Positions 1 to 12,793 of a stretch of 64,000 nt of DNA are shown here, in pieces (the first letter of the stretch is position 1; each line of letters opens with the position of its first letter). This stretch comes from Pseudorasbora parva (Eukaryota > Chordata > Actinopteri > Cypriniformes > Gobionidae): positions 48,991,974-49,055,973 of the forward strand of contig NC_090174.1 in assembly GCF_024679245.1 (NCBI RefSeq), read 5' to 3'. Below the pieces are notes generated by a model that made no database searches, was not told the DNA's origin, and was given only the letters and a program-made list of their open reading frames with translations. The position numbers and the translations under genes were made by a program.

Positions 1-1411
1 TCCTGTTAGTTATTAGCCTGTATATAATAACTAAGATAGAGCAAACTACGTTGCTTAAAAGATTATATAAGGACGAATATGTGCAAAAGTGTATATGAAT
101 GATTATGCTTTCATTTTCTCATAAATTTGTTTTCCTTGGCTATAGCTCAGTATGATTCATCACCACCTGTCAGCAATAATGTGTCCAATTTTTAGGATAA
201 ATATTGACAAATAAAGCATTCACTTCAGTAAGTGAATGGAGACTAAATTATTTATTGAAGGCAAAATGTTATTTAATTTTTTAGTTTATTTAATTTTATT
301 CTCAGTAAAGACAGACAACCTTTGTGTTGACAGCTGACTGTGTTGAGATATTTTTAATGCATGCATCAAATTATACAGGAACTGTTTACCGATGCATTGG
401 AACCCTGATAAAAGAGGTATATTTGTATTATATTATTTCTTCATTAAAGACATTTGTAGTACTGCTTTTTTTTATTTAACATTTAAATTTATATGACATA
501 TTGAGCTGTGGTTGGAGGACTGATGCTTTTAGAGGAATAAGTGATAATTTAATGTCATAATTTACATAAATAAAGTGGAAATCAGAACATTCTTATATCT
601 CGATGGTAAAAGTTTGGTGAAGTATCTAGCTGGACAGGGAGAAAAACAATTTGTAGGTTTCTGAGGGCACTTTATACAAACACATGACCAAAGAAAGAAT
701 TAAACAACTAGTGCCACTTCCTGTAACAATGACATAAGTATGTCGCAGGTCACTGAGATTTTTCCAAGCAAGACATGTTCCATTAACATATTTTATTGAT
801 CCTGGAACCACATTCCTGTACAAAAATGTTGACCTGTCCCTGCCCTTCAACCTAACCCTTTCCATAACTTATCCCTAAAATCAGAGTGAGATGATATGTG
901 AAATACACTGATATAGACGCACCTAACCCTGGGTAGCCTAAACTTAAGCATAAACTGTAAACTTTTCTCTCAAAACTGTTTCCTTGATTGAAATGCTGTT
1001 CCTTGATTAGCAAAGATGTTGATTCAGGAACATGTTCAATCCCGTTCACTGTATGTTTCTATTTTTGCCCTTGATCAAGACATTTAGAAAATGTCCTTCT
1101 GCTTATCGTGATGTCAGATGATTTAGATAGAATCAGCTATGCATTGCCATGACCAAATGTTCAATTGTTATTAATAACTGTTGCTGCTGTTTCCTTTACT
1201 GTTCACTGAACCTTGCACTCTTCTCACAGAAGCAAGATTTTAAGCAATGTTTTCATTCCTCAGGTTCACCAAGGACCGAAGCCGTTTGCACCATCCAGGC
1301 CAGCCTGCTGTCTCAACCAAAGTTTACCGAGCATGAATTAAAGCTGAATTGCACTAGTGAGACCCAGCTCATGTTTATGGATGCTAGAACAGCATCTGTA
1401 TTTCAAGAGAT
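1..1411 (+). other. golga3 upstream region and probable 5' UTR
   Basis: No protein-coding exon is supportable here. A pyrimidine-rich stretch ending in CAG at about 1261-1263 could be the acceptor of the exon carrying the golga3 start codon. An in-frame TAG at 1385-1387 lies upstream of the ATG at 1412, so coding does not continue further 5' in this exon. The true promoter and first non-coding exon may be in this stretch or before the window; I see no clear CpG-rich core promoter. Confidence 0.4.
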
Positions 1412-2599
1412 ATGGAAAATGGAAATAATGAATCAGCCTCAATTGAGGCCATCCCACAGAAGCTGAATGCACAACATCCAGACAACAGTACTGTAGAGTC
1501 TCTGAAGTCGGAGAGATCACTCGTATTGGAGAAAATCCCTAATGGTGAGTGTTATTTTGAGGTGAAATTTAATAGATGATGTTCTAAGTCAGGGTTCAAA
1601 CAGGGGCTTGCTAGAAAATACTTTTTAACTTTGTTTTTTAAATTTTTTTCAAATAAATAAAACAAAATATATAAACGATAAAATAATTATTCAAATGAAT
1701 AAATAAACAAAAATACATCTAACAGTAAAGTATTATAATGAGTAGAAAAAAAGAGTAATCTAGCATAAAAGAACCTCATTTCTTGCATATTTATAATATA
1801 ATATTTTATAAATCATGTCTTTATATATGAAAATGTGTAGCTGTTGTAGAATTTGGAATTATGATCAAATTTGTGGCATATCTGTGGGATAGAAAAGATG
1901 GAAAAACCCTTGTTCTGAATTTTGCGGTTAGATGACTGGATTCATCAACATTGAGGCTGTTTATTTGTACTTTCTAAATTCATCTTTTCCAGATGTTTAT
2001 ATAAATGAACAGTTTATGCTCAAAATGTGAGGGTATGTATGATTCACTGATAAGCTTGTTTTATGAGAGTCGTTGTGTTCAGTTAATTTAAAACTTGGCT
2101 AGATTTCAGAGTGAACATTTGCTGTTTACTGCTTCACTTGGCTCTGAGAAGTTTTTTCTTCCCACTTCTCAGTGCCATTTGTTACCTTATAAAATAAGTA
2201 TTTTTCTCTAGATTCTGTATATCCACCAACTTCCCCCTCACTTTCAGTGCGAGTTTCCTGAACAGTGACTGTAGCTCGATTGGGCTGTTTGACTTGTTCT
2301 GCACGACGTGCACACAGGAGAACATTCAGGCTATAATGCTGGTCTCTAAATATGAACATTGTGAATGACCAAAAAACACCAATCATAACCTCATAACATA
2401 GATATAAACTAGCTAAAAGTAACATTTTACCCATAAAGAAAAGAATAATGCTTTAGACAAACATGTTCACCATGATGGGAAGATGATGAGAAGTCATGTA
2501 TCCCAGTATTTCAGATACGATTCTGTCTGTGGAATAAATTAATCACAGGTGACAAATATGTCTACATTAAATTTGTTAACATTAGTTAAATGTCTGAAG

Positions 2600-2678
<79 letters not shown>

Positions 2679-5600
2679 CTAAAAAAAAAAATTTATTTGA
2701 TCACATTTGACTTAATTTTAATAATTTTAAATACAATAATTTATTCCGTTTTCATAAAATTTGAAACACTGTACAAATTGTGAATAAAAAAGGATATGCA
2801 ATGATATGGAAGTTTCAATATTTTGTTCAGAATACAACATAGATGACATAAATTTTTTAAATGTATACAAATTAAATCAGAAATATCAGAATATTAGAAA
2901 ATATATTATTTTAAGGGGAAAATTATTTGATTTTAAATTTCATGGGACCAACACATCTTAAAAAAGTTAGGAACAAGGCCATGTTTACCACTGTGTGGCA
3001 TCCCCTCTTCATTTTATAACAGGCTGTAAACATCTGGGAGACTGGTGTTGTCCTTGTCCTCTTTAGTCCGGATGACATGGTGTCCCAGTTTTACAAACAG
3101 AACTTCACATTTTGATTCGTCTGACAACAGAACAGTTTTCCACTTTGCCACAGTCCATTTTAAATAAGCCTTGGCCCAGAGATAACACCTGTGCTTCTGG
3201 ATCATGTTTAGATATGGCTTCTTTTTTGACCTATAGAGTTTTAGCCTGCAACGGCGAATGGCACGGTGGATTGTGTTCACCGACAATGTTTCCTGGAAGT
3301 ATTCCTGAGCCAATGTTGTGATTCCCATTACAGTATCATTCCTGTATGTGATGCAGTGCCGTCTAAGGGCCCGAAGATCGCAGGCATTAAGCATGGTTTT
3401 CTGGCCTTGACTCTTAAGCCCCGTTCATACTGCCAGCGACAAAGTGACACAATCCCATTAATTTCAATGGAGCGCTGGCGACTTCCGGCGACACGAGTGA
3501 CAGTGACCGATGGCGACAGAATGAGGGCATGTGAAGCAACACAAGACGAGAAATTTCAATTTTATGCAAATGAGAAGCGATTTTCGCGAGCGACAACCAA
3601 CAGGAATGAAGTCATTGGAATGCACATGATCAGTCTGCTGTTCTGCTCCTGCGGCATCTTGTCAAAATGGAGGAGAAGTTGATTTTTGCTGTGAGCAATT
3701 TCCCCGTACTTTACTATATGTCTCTGTGTACATACAGAGACACATTTAAAAAAAATGATGCATGGAAAAACGTGTCTGGGATTGTGGGGATATCAAGTAA
3801 GATTTGACTTTGGCAATATGGTCTATTACAGTACAGTGTGTAATGTATTCTAATAACTTGCAGTGTTCTGCAAAACACTAGTATTAAAAACAGTACTATT
3901 GTTTGTTTTAAGCGGCAAAATGATGTCAATAATGTAGGAGGGTGGTCCTTGCTAATGACGTTTAGGGGGGACCGTAGTGGGAACGCCCACTAGCGACATG
4001 AATCTCTGGGGCTGGCGACATGCAGCGACAAAATCGCTGGCGGTGTTAATGGGGCACTTATATGCACTGATATTGTTCCAGATTCTCTGAATCTTTGGAT
4101 GATATTATGCATGTAAATGTAGCCTAGAAATCTAGATGCACCCTAGCGGCAGCAAATCTAATCTGCCGCGAGTGTCGTCTAGCAACTTGCAATACACTTC
4201 TGAGCTGTAAAAACCAAACTCTGGTCAGGCTAATCACATCATGTATAGAGTCGGTGGGCGGGGCTTAACATAATGACGGCCGAGTTGAGCTTGCGTGCTT
4301 CTAGTAAACACAGAAACTGGCGAACGGCGGTCTTTCGAATCAGCTTTGACCGCGACTCTGGAAGACTTGGAGTTAAGCTTTTCTCTGAGAAAAGAACAAA
4401 GAACGGCACTGAAGGCATTCTTAAAAAGGGAAGATGTGTTCGGAGTTTTGCTGACCGGATACGGCGAATGTTTAATCTGTCAACAAGCTCTGTTTCACCT
4501 TCGTTGCTCTGGTTGGTTGTAGCGTTATCCTATCGCGTGCAGAGGGAGTTTGAAAGACAACCGTTTATCCCGCCCCTCGGATTGAGCCCTGTCAATGGTG
4601 AGTTTCCAGACCAAACATCTTGATGTGGGTCTGGCTTGTCAGGCTAATGTAGATGATGATAACTTCAAACTCTTTGCAATTTTTCTCTGAGAAACTCCTT
4701 TCTGATATTGCTCATCTATTTTTCGCCACAGCATTGGGGAAATTTATGATCCTCTCCCCATCTTGACTTCTGTGAGACACTACCACTCTGAGAGGCTCTT
4801 TTTATACGGCCTCTTATTGCTACCTGTCCCAACTTTTTTGTAATGTGTAGCTCTCATGAAATCCAAAATGAGTCAATATTTGACATTTCAAAATGCCTCA
4901 CTTTCATCATTTGATATGTTATCTATATTCTATTGTGAATAAAATATAAGTTTACGAGATTTGTAAATTATCGCATTTCTTTTTTATTCACAATTTGTAC
5001 AGTGTCCCAACTTTTTTGGAATCGGGTTTGTAATTTAAAACTCTGTTGTAAAAACGTTATTTTTTAGCTAGGCCTACAGCTGTTAAATGACCATTTTAGT
5101 CATTTTATTTTTTTGTCGATTAATTAATATGGTCCATAAATGTCCATAAATATAGGCTTGAAAAACCCTATACAACACCTGTATATGTAACACTGTTTGC
5201 TGAATCCCTTTTCTTTGTTGTAGGTCATGTCAGAACAGAGCTGTTGCCAAACGGAGAGGCCGTGGTGGAGTGTCAGGAAGCTAACAGAGGCAGCACCCCA
5301 CCTCTGGCAACTCCTTCCCCGGGCAGCCACCTTGCTGACACCCCCTTGAGCGCAGAACTGGATCCAGGTGTGGCCTCTTTCCATGACAGCCTAGAGAAGT
5401 CTGAGGCAGTTCTTGCAGAGGGCTCTGTTCACAAGGGTGACGCATTGCAATCGCTCAGACTAAGTATTCCTATGCAGGAGACTGAATTGTGTAAGCATAC
5501 GATACTGGATAATCAATCCCCCCCGTCCCCCCTCCGAATCACCCTCTTCCCTTCCTGTTGTGTTGTAATTCCCTCCAGTTTGGCTTTTGAGGCTGATTTA

Positions 5601-8600
5601 GGCTAACCCTCCCCGTTTGGTGTAACCTGTTTTTGCTTGCTTCTCCGTTTAGGCTTATGGAGAGATTTTAGTGGGAATCTCTTTATTGCATAATGCCCCC
5701 TAATTAATTCATTGAAGGCTAATTAGTCTCTCCTGTGATTGTTGGTGCTTTGATTTCTGACAATTTTGTGCTAGCGACACTGCGGTTGTTGTGCCATTTG
5801 GTGATTCAGGAAAAGTTAAGCTTTTCTCAGAAAAAACATGCACGTTGTCTTGCCAGTATCTAAGTTAATTTGGATTGGATGTGAAATATGGCTGAACTAA
5901 TAACTAACTGACGCAGAAACTGAAGTGTGCTTTTCTCTTTCCGTCTAAGGCAGATGGAATGGCTTATTATGGGTTGCAGAGATCACATGGTGTTTGGTTT
6001 GCCAAGATGAGCATGAAGCTTCACTCTCAAAAGTCTAGGGATGGGAATCATGAGACATTTTAATGATTCTGGTTCCATTTCCACTTTACAATTCCCTTAA
6101 TGATTCTAATGACTGATTCTTCTAGTAAGTTTGCTCTGGAAAATGCTCAGCAGCCTGGCTATTATTAATTTCAGATTTTAACAGAGTGATAATAAAAGAA
6201 AAAAAAGAAGAATTTATTATACCGAAGAAGAAAAACCACAGCATATTTATTCCTTCTAGTAACTTACTTATTTAGACCCATACTTTTAAATTTAGTTTTT
6301 GTGTGGTTTTGTACCAAAACAAACTGTCTGGCCAAAATAAATCGCTGTTTCGATTTAAATAGGCAGATGCTTAAGAGTATGTTTACATGCACCGTTTTTT
6401 ATCATTCCGAATCAATTTAATCCGATTGCAATCTGTTTACATGTACTCTAAACATTGTAATCTGATGACGTCATATCAATCACACTTGCGGAGACGACCA
6501 TGGATGTTACGTTACATCAACCGAGCCCATCGTTATTTTTGCCCTGTTGCATACACATTCATAAAACAGCTATGCTTCTTTGTGAACTTTCACTGACTTT
6601 ACTTGGCCAATGAAGAAGAATACAAGCAGCTTTACATCCTGTGTGGCTTCATCACATAACCATTCCTCCACCATTATTCCGCCATTCTCTGGATGAAGAT
6701 ACAGAGTCCAAGATAATGCACTCGGGTGTGCCACAGTGACTTCTGAATACGGTTGAGAAAGTAGCTTTATTCAAGTCTTTACATGGTAATTTTTTGCTGT
6801 TGGATCAGATTAGAAAAGGAATAAACCACCCCTTCCTATCCGATCGAAATTTCACTCAGATCGAGCTCAATCAGATTGATTAAGGTGTTTACATTAACTT
6901 TTTTCAATCCAATTGAACTATTAATCCAATTACAAATTGACCTTATCCATCTGACGTGCTATTGGTGGCTAACATGACGATGGAAAGAGAAGTGATGGGT
7001 CATGGCCTCTTGTCTGATTGGTTGAAGGACTGTCCAATTGCATACAAAGTCTTTTAAATTATGCTTGTTTTGCCACACCTCTTGTGCAGTAAAAAATACA
7101 GAGCAGACTCAATCAATCAATCAATCAATCAACTTTATTTATATAGCGCTTTTACAATCACGATTGTGTCAAAGCAGCTTCACAGTGTCAAACAGGATAA
7201 TATTGCAACAAAATTAGATTTGGCTGTACAGTCGTACTGGAGAAAACAGTGATGTTATCAGCTTATTTTAATTTATCATATAGCGACAATGTTGGCATAT
7301 CAGTATTATAGTTTATAGAATTAAATAAAACCTAATTCATAAATTTTATTTGTATAATAAGACTCCCCAGACCAATGTTCAATCTTAAATTGAGCTTGGT
7401 TTGTTTAAGCCAGACAAGGAGGAAATAATTTTCACATATGAATTGGCACCTCTTAGTCCAGACCTTAAATTCATTGAAAGTGTTTGGGGTGTGCTGTAGA
7501 CTTTACAGAATGCTTGACTCTTGCATTGTCAATAAAGTATCTTGACCAAAATTGTATGCACCTCTTGATGGAAATAACATCACAACATGTCTTTCCATGG
7601 AGTACACACTACATCACTTAGGGTTAGTAGAAGTGTTGCCAAACATATTACATGTTAGAAACATAATAACCAATGCAATAATGAGCCTCTAATCATAGAC
7701 TCTTAAGCATTTACCTATTTAAATCCAAACAGCGACTTTTTTTGGACAGGCAGTGTTTAAACCACCAAAAGATATTTTTACACTGAACTGTTAATTGCAA
7801 TGAAGTGCATTAAAACTGTTAATATTGTAAGACACTTGCTCATTATCATCAGAACTGTAAAAAGATGAAAAAAGATGTCTTGTGTTATAACAGAACCAGT
7901 AAGTTCTTGTATTTTTTAAAAATGGAACCAGTTGTCAATTTCCATCCCTAGAAACAGCATTGTCAAACAAGCATGTTTCAGGATTGATGATTCCTCGTAT
8001 AATTAATAGCCTGTTGCATTCAATCCAAAACAGCTTGGTTGACAATATTTGAACTTTTCACCTGCCTACTTTTATGTAGCAAGAGTTTTTGTGCATTTGT
8101 TGACTCTGTCTTTCTTGTAGCTTCAAAAGAGCCATCAGTGGAGATGGAAAATGAAGAAAAAATTCGCCAGGAAGCTCGCCGGCGTCTAGAGGAACAGCTC
8201 AAACAATACAGAGTACAGCGGCACACAGAGCGAGTGAGTCAGCAAATGAGAACTGTCAGTTTCTAAGAAATGACTGATATTGAATTCAATGAATAGTTTG
8301 TCAAAAAAATTAAATTGGCATAATTTACTCACCCTCGTTACATGTCGACTTTCTTTTTTTCGTGGAGCACAAGGAAACTGTTTCCTTACAGTAAAAGTGA
8401 ATGAGACTGGACACGGTTAACCACCCAAAAAAATATCCTAAAAGTAGTCCATATTTCTTGTGTGCTATATTTCAAGTCTTCTGAAGTGTTAATATAATTT
8501 TGTCATTATTATGAAGTCATTGTTCACTGAAAATTCACCACCGCTCTCAAATGTATTTAAATATGGCACATGAAGAAGCATCACACTAAATTGACTTCAA

Positions 8601-11600
8601 GAAGGCTAAACAATTAGTTTAAATTTTTTTGTCTGCTATTCACCATTTATTTAAAATTAAAATTTGTGTTCCTTTAAAAAAAAAGAAAGTCAAACAGGAT
8701 TGGAACAACATGAAGGTGAGCAAATTATTGGGTAACATTTTTATTTATTTATTATTAGCTATAGATTGACTTGATGGACTTAATGTCAGACATAGATAAA
8801 CCATTCAGTGTTTGTCCAGTTTTTGCTATAGTTTACCTTTTTTTTTCGTATTATGTTTAATCATCATTTCTTTGTCTTGTTCAGTCCAGGAGGTCCACTC
8901 CTAAGAGCCGCCTATTTAGCACTTTGGACCCAGAGCTCATGCTCCATCCCGAGGGTCTCCCAAGGGCCAGTACTGTTGCCATGACTAAGGAATATTCTTT
9001 CCTGCGCACCAGCGTTCCTCGTGGTCCCAAACTAGGAAGCCTGGGAATCCCTTCCAACAAGGATAAGAAGTCCAAATCATCTCGCTCCAACAAGATCCAC
9101 TCTCTTGCTGACTACAAAACTCCCGAATCTGACGTTAAAAGCTCAGAGGCACCTGGCGGGGTAGTTTCTGCATCTGCCGACTCATCGTTTAGCTCGCTGC
9201 ATTCCTCCATCAGCTCAGTCTCCACCATTTCGCAAATCAGCATCAGCTCAGAGACCAACTCCCATTTGGAATCATCTCAGCTAATCAGAGACAATGCCTC
9301 TGAGGTGGATGGCAGCGAATCAGGTTTCAGAGCTGATGGCAATGACAGCGATAGCTCGTCCTATAGTAGTGTGTCTACCACAGGGACATATAATAGGTTA
9401 GCTGCAATAGTGAACAGGCCAAAGGCTCCATATACTGTTGAAGGGAGAGAGATTGCTCCAGAAGCCATGGGCCACTTTCCATCACTGCAGGAAGTCCTGC
9501 AGGCAGCCACTGAAGAGAGACACATGGAAGAGCTGGAGCAGGAAAGAGAGGACAGCGTAGAACCTCGCAGTCGCAGGGACAGCTTCTCCAGCAGGTATGG
9601 TTCCGCAATTTTTTCTGGTTAGTCTATTCCCTAAATATTTTTAGACCTTTTAGGAGAACATTATTATCTAACATGAAACCAGCTAATTATACCTTCATGA
9701 TTGAATTATGTGTTTTCAGTGTGTCATATGGGAGTTCTGTGATGGGGACTCATGATGAGATGCTGCAAGTGCTGAAAGAGAAAATGAGGTTAGAAGGACA
9801 ACTGGAGTCTCTTTCCTCTGAGGCCAGTCAGGTGAGTTAATAGTAGAGTCTCAGGAATTCATCTAATATTTGCAATGTTAAATAACTCATGCGCAACATT
9901 ACTCTAACATAGCCATTTCTTTATTTTCTTTTTTCTATTATTGACTAGAACATTTATTTGCAAAAAAAAGTCTTTAATTATTTTTCTGTAATCCTATTAT
10001 AGTACTTTTTTATATAAAAAATAATCACAGTAACCAACAGCCACTGATACACTACCGTTCAAACGTTTTAGGTCAGATTTTTTAAGTAAGTCTATGCATT
10101 TTATTTGATCAAAAGGCAGTAAAAAAATATACATTATCCACTTTCTATTTGTATGCATTTTAAAATGCAATTCATTCCTGTGATGGCAAAGCTGAAGTAA
10201 TGATGCTCATGAGTAGTGATGCACATTACTCTAGTCTTCAGTGTCACATGATCCTTTAGAATCATTCTGATATGCTGATTTAGTGCTCAATAAATATTTC
10301 TTATTATTATCAGTGCTGAAAACGGTTGTGCTGCTTAATATTTTTGTGGAAACTGATTTCTTTTCCAGAAATCTTTGATTTAATATAAAGTTTTGTACAA
10401 TTATTTATAAATGTGTTTACCATCACTTTTGATCAATTTAATGCACCCTTGATGAAAAAAACATGAATTTATTTAGAAAAAATCTTACTGACCTCAAACA
10501 TTTGAATACTAGTGTATATAATTTCCTTTTTTATGTTTATCAGTTGTTATAAATATACTTACATTCTAAAATCTTCCTCCATTTCCAGGCTCTGAAAGAA
10601 AAAACAGAGCTCCAGGCACAGCTGGCTACAGTAAATGCTCAGTTGCAGGTCCAGGTTGAGCAAAGCCAGGCCAGTCAGGCGAGGCAGAGCACCCTCACCA
10701 CTGAGGTCACCACGCTACGCTCCACCTGTTCCACGCTGGAGAAGGCTATGGTGGATCTCCAGGCCAATCTGGAGGGAAAGAACGCCAGCCTGGCCTCATT
10801 GGGCAATGACCTGCAGCTGGCTGAAGAGCAGTACCAGAGGCTGATGGTCAAAGTGGAGGAGATGCAACAGAGCATGAACACCAGGGACAACACAGGTGAG
10901 GACAAAGTGGTAGATGTACATGTCAGGGTGGAGCTTGATCAGTTGGTATGCTCAATATCAGTCTTAGTTTTTTTACTTTACAACATTATTGAACTGAACT
11001 GAACTGAACAAACTTCAAATCAAACATAACTTGTGGAGAGCTCTTGGTCTATGCATTTATTTATCATTTTAACTGTTGGAAATGAAGTGTAAAGGTTGAC
11101 TTCAATTATTTCATATCCTGTTGCGCCCTCTTATAGGCCACAATCAGCAACTAGTCAACATCAAGTTTAAAGATTCTTGGCAGAGCATTAAAGTCAACTA
11201 GTCTGCGCAACCCCTATTACAATACCATGTTTGTCGTTTTTTCCCTAGTCTCGGAGTTGCGACAGCAGATGGGAGGCCTACAGACACAGCTTCAGCGTGT
11301 CCAGAGTGAGAGGAACGCTCTGCAGAGCAGACTGAAGACCTCGCAGGCAGAAGTGGACTCCCTGCAACAGCTCCGCCTCTGGTACCAGCAGCAGTTGTCA
11401 ATGGCACAGGAGGCACGTGTGCGACTGCAGGGAGAGATGGCAAACATGCAGGTATAATGGCCCGCTATGATCATGTTGTGACCCAGTAGATATCATTGTT
11501 TACAGAATCTTTTACAGCTCTTGCAAAGATGTTATAGCTTAAGTGTGATTGAGTATAAATTAGTTTTCCCATAATATGTATACTACCATTTTCAGCTTTG

Positions 11601-12710
11601 AGTCGGTAAGATTTTTAAAATCTTTTGAAAGAAGTCACCAAGGCTTATTGGTCACCAAGGCTGCATTTGTTTGATCAACAATACAGTAAAATTGTGAAGC
11701 ATTATTCCAAAATAGCTGTTTTCTATTTTAATATATTTTAAAATGTAATTTATTCCTGTGATGCTAAAGCTGAATTGTATGATTCAATTGTCACATGATC
11801 CTTCAGAAATTCAGCATTTTGTCTAAAACTACATTTGCAACATTGTAAATGTCTTTATTTACAATATATCCTATGTTTATCAGAAATGTTCACATATGGA
11901 ATGGCCAGTCTTTAGTGTGCATTTGTTTGTATATTTACTTTCAGGCTGGTCAAATGACTCAGATTGGTGTGTTGGAAAATCTGAAGATGGATAACGTAAC
12001 TCTGTCTCACAAACTGACAGAGACAAAACATCGCTCTATAAAAGAGAAGGAACGGATTGCTGTACAGCTGCAGAGTATAGAGGTCTGGCATTATATTTTA
12101 TTTTTAACTTAATGTAATAAACAAGGAAAAGGTTGAAGAAGGTAGATGAAATTTGATTAAATCTAAAAAAGTATAAGCAATAATAATAGACTGATTCTTA
12201 TCCAGGCGGACATGTTGACTCAAGAAGCGGCCATACATCAGATCCAGGAGGCAAAGACGATGGTGGAGGAAGATCTTCAGCAAAAGCTCGAAGAGTTTGA
12301 GGAGGAGCGAGAGCATCTTCTTAAACTTGCCAATACAGCCACAACACTGGAGAGAGAGCTAGAGCAGGTATCTAAACGCTAGCATGTACACGCGCGCACA
12401 CACACACACACACACGTTTGTTTTTGTGAAGTGTGGGGATATTCCATAGGCGTAATGGTTTCTATACTGTACAAACCATATTTTCTATCCCCTACACTGC
12501 CCCTGCCCCTAAACCTACCCATAACAGGAAACATTCTGCATTTTTTTTACTTTCTCAAAAAAACTCAAATCAACTGGATGATTTATAAGTCTTTTGAAAA
12601 GTGGGGACATGGGCAATGTCCTCATAAGTCACCCTCTCTTGTAATACCTGTGTCATACCAATGTCATTATACAAATTTGTGTCCGGATATTTCACAAAAT
12701 TTAGCACACA

Positions 12711-12793
<83 letters not shown>

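Larger units (their letters stand above)
2742..5032 (-). mobile_element. Degenerate Tc1/IS630-like transposon with two later insertions
   Basis: The ends are inverted: ACACTGTACAAATTGTGAAT near 2766 is mirrored near 4989-5003, and the right end runs to a GGAATCGGGTTTG tip. A minus-strand reading frame at 3014-3394 resembles the middle of a Tc1-type transposase (NTIHRAIRR, TVLLSDES), so the element was transcribed leftward. The 5' part of the transposase and a central block are missing. Two younger elements (3417-4057 and 4120-4646) interrupt it. The whole assembly lies in golga3 intron 1 (1545-5223). Superfamily is inferred from the transposase-like peptide; the exact family would need a repeat-library match. 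Confidence 0.8.

Noticed and set aside
2601..2783. Tyr-Ile repeat peptide
   Set aside because: Translation of a (TA)n microsatellite.
4273..4623. A possible helicase gene
   Set aside because: Only a short fragment around the P-loop is present, with the catalytic lysine lost. The identical context at other sites shows it is part of a mobile element.
7061..7252. SINQSINQ peptide frame
   Set aside because: Translation of the (TCAA)n tail of a truncated retroelement.
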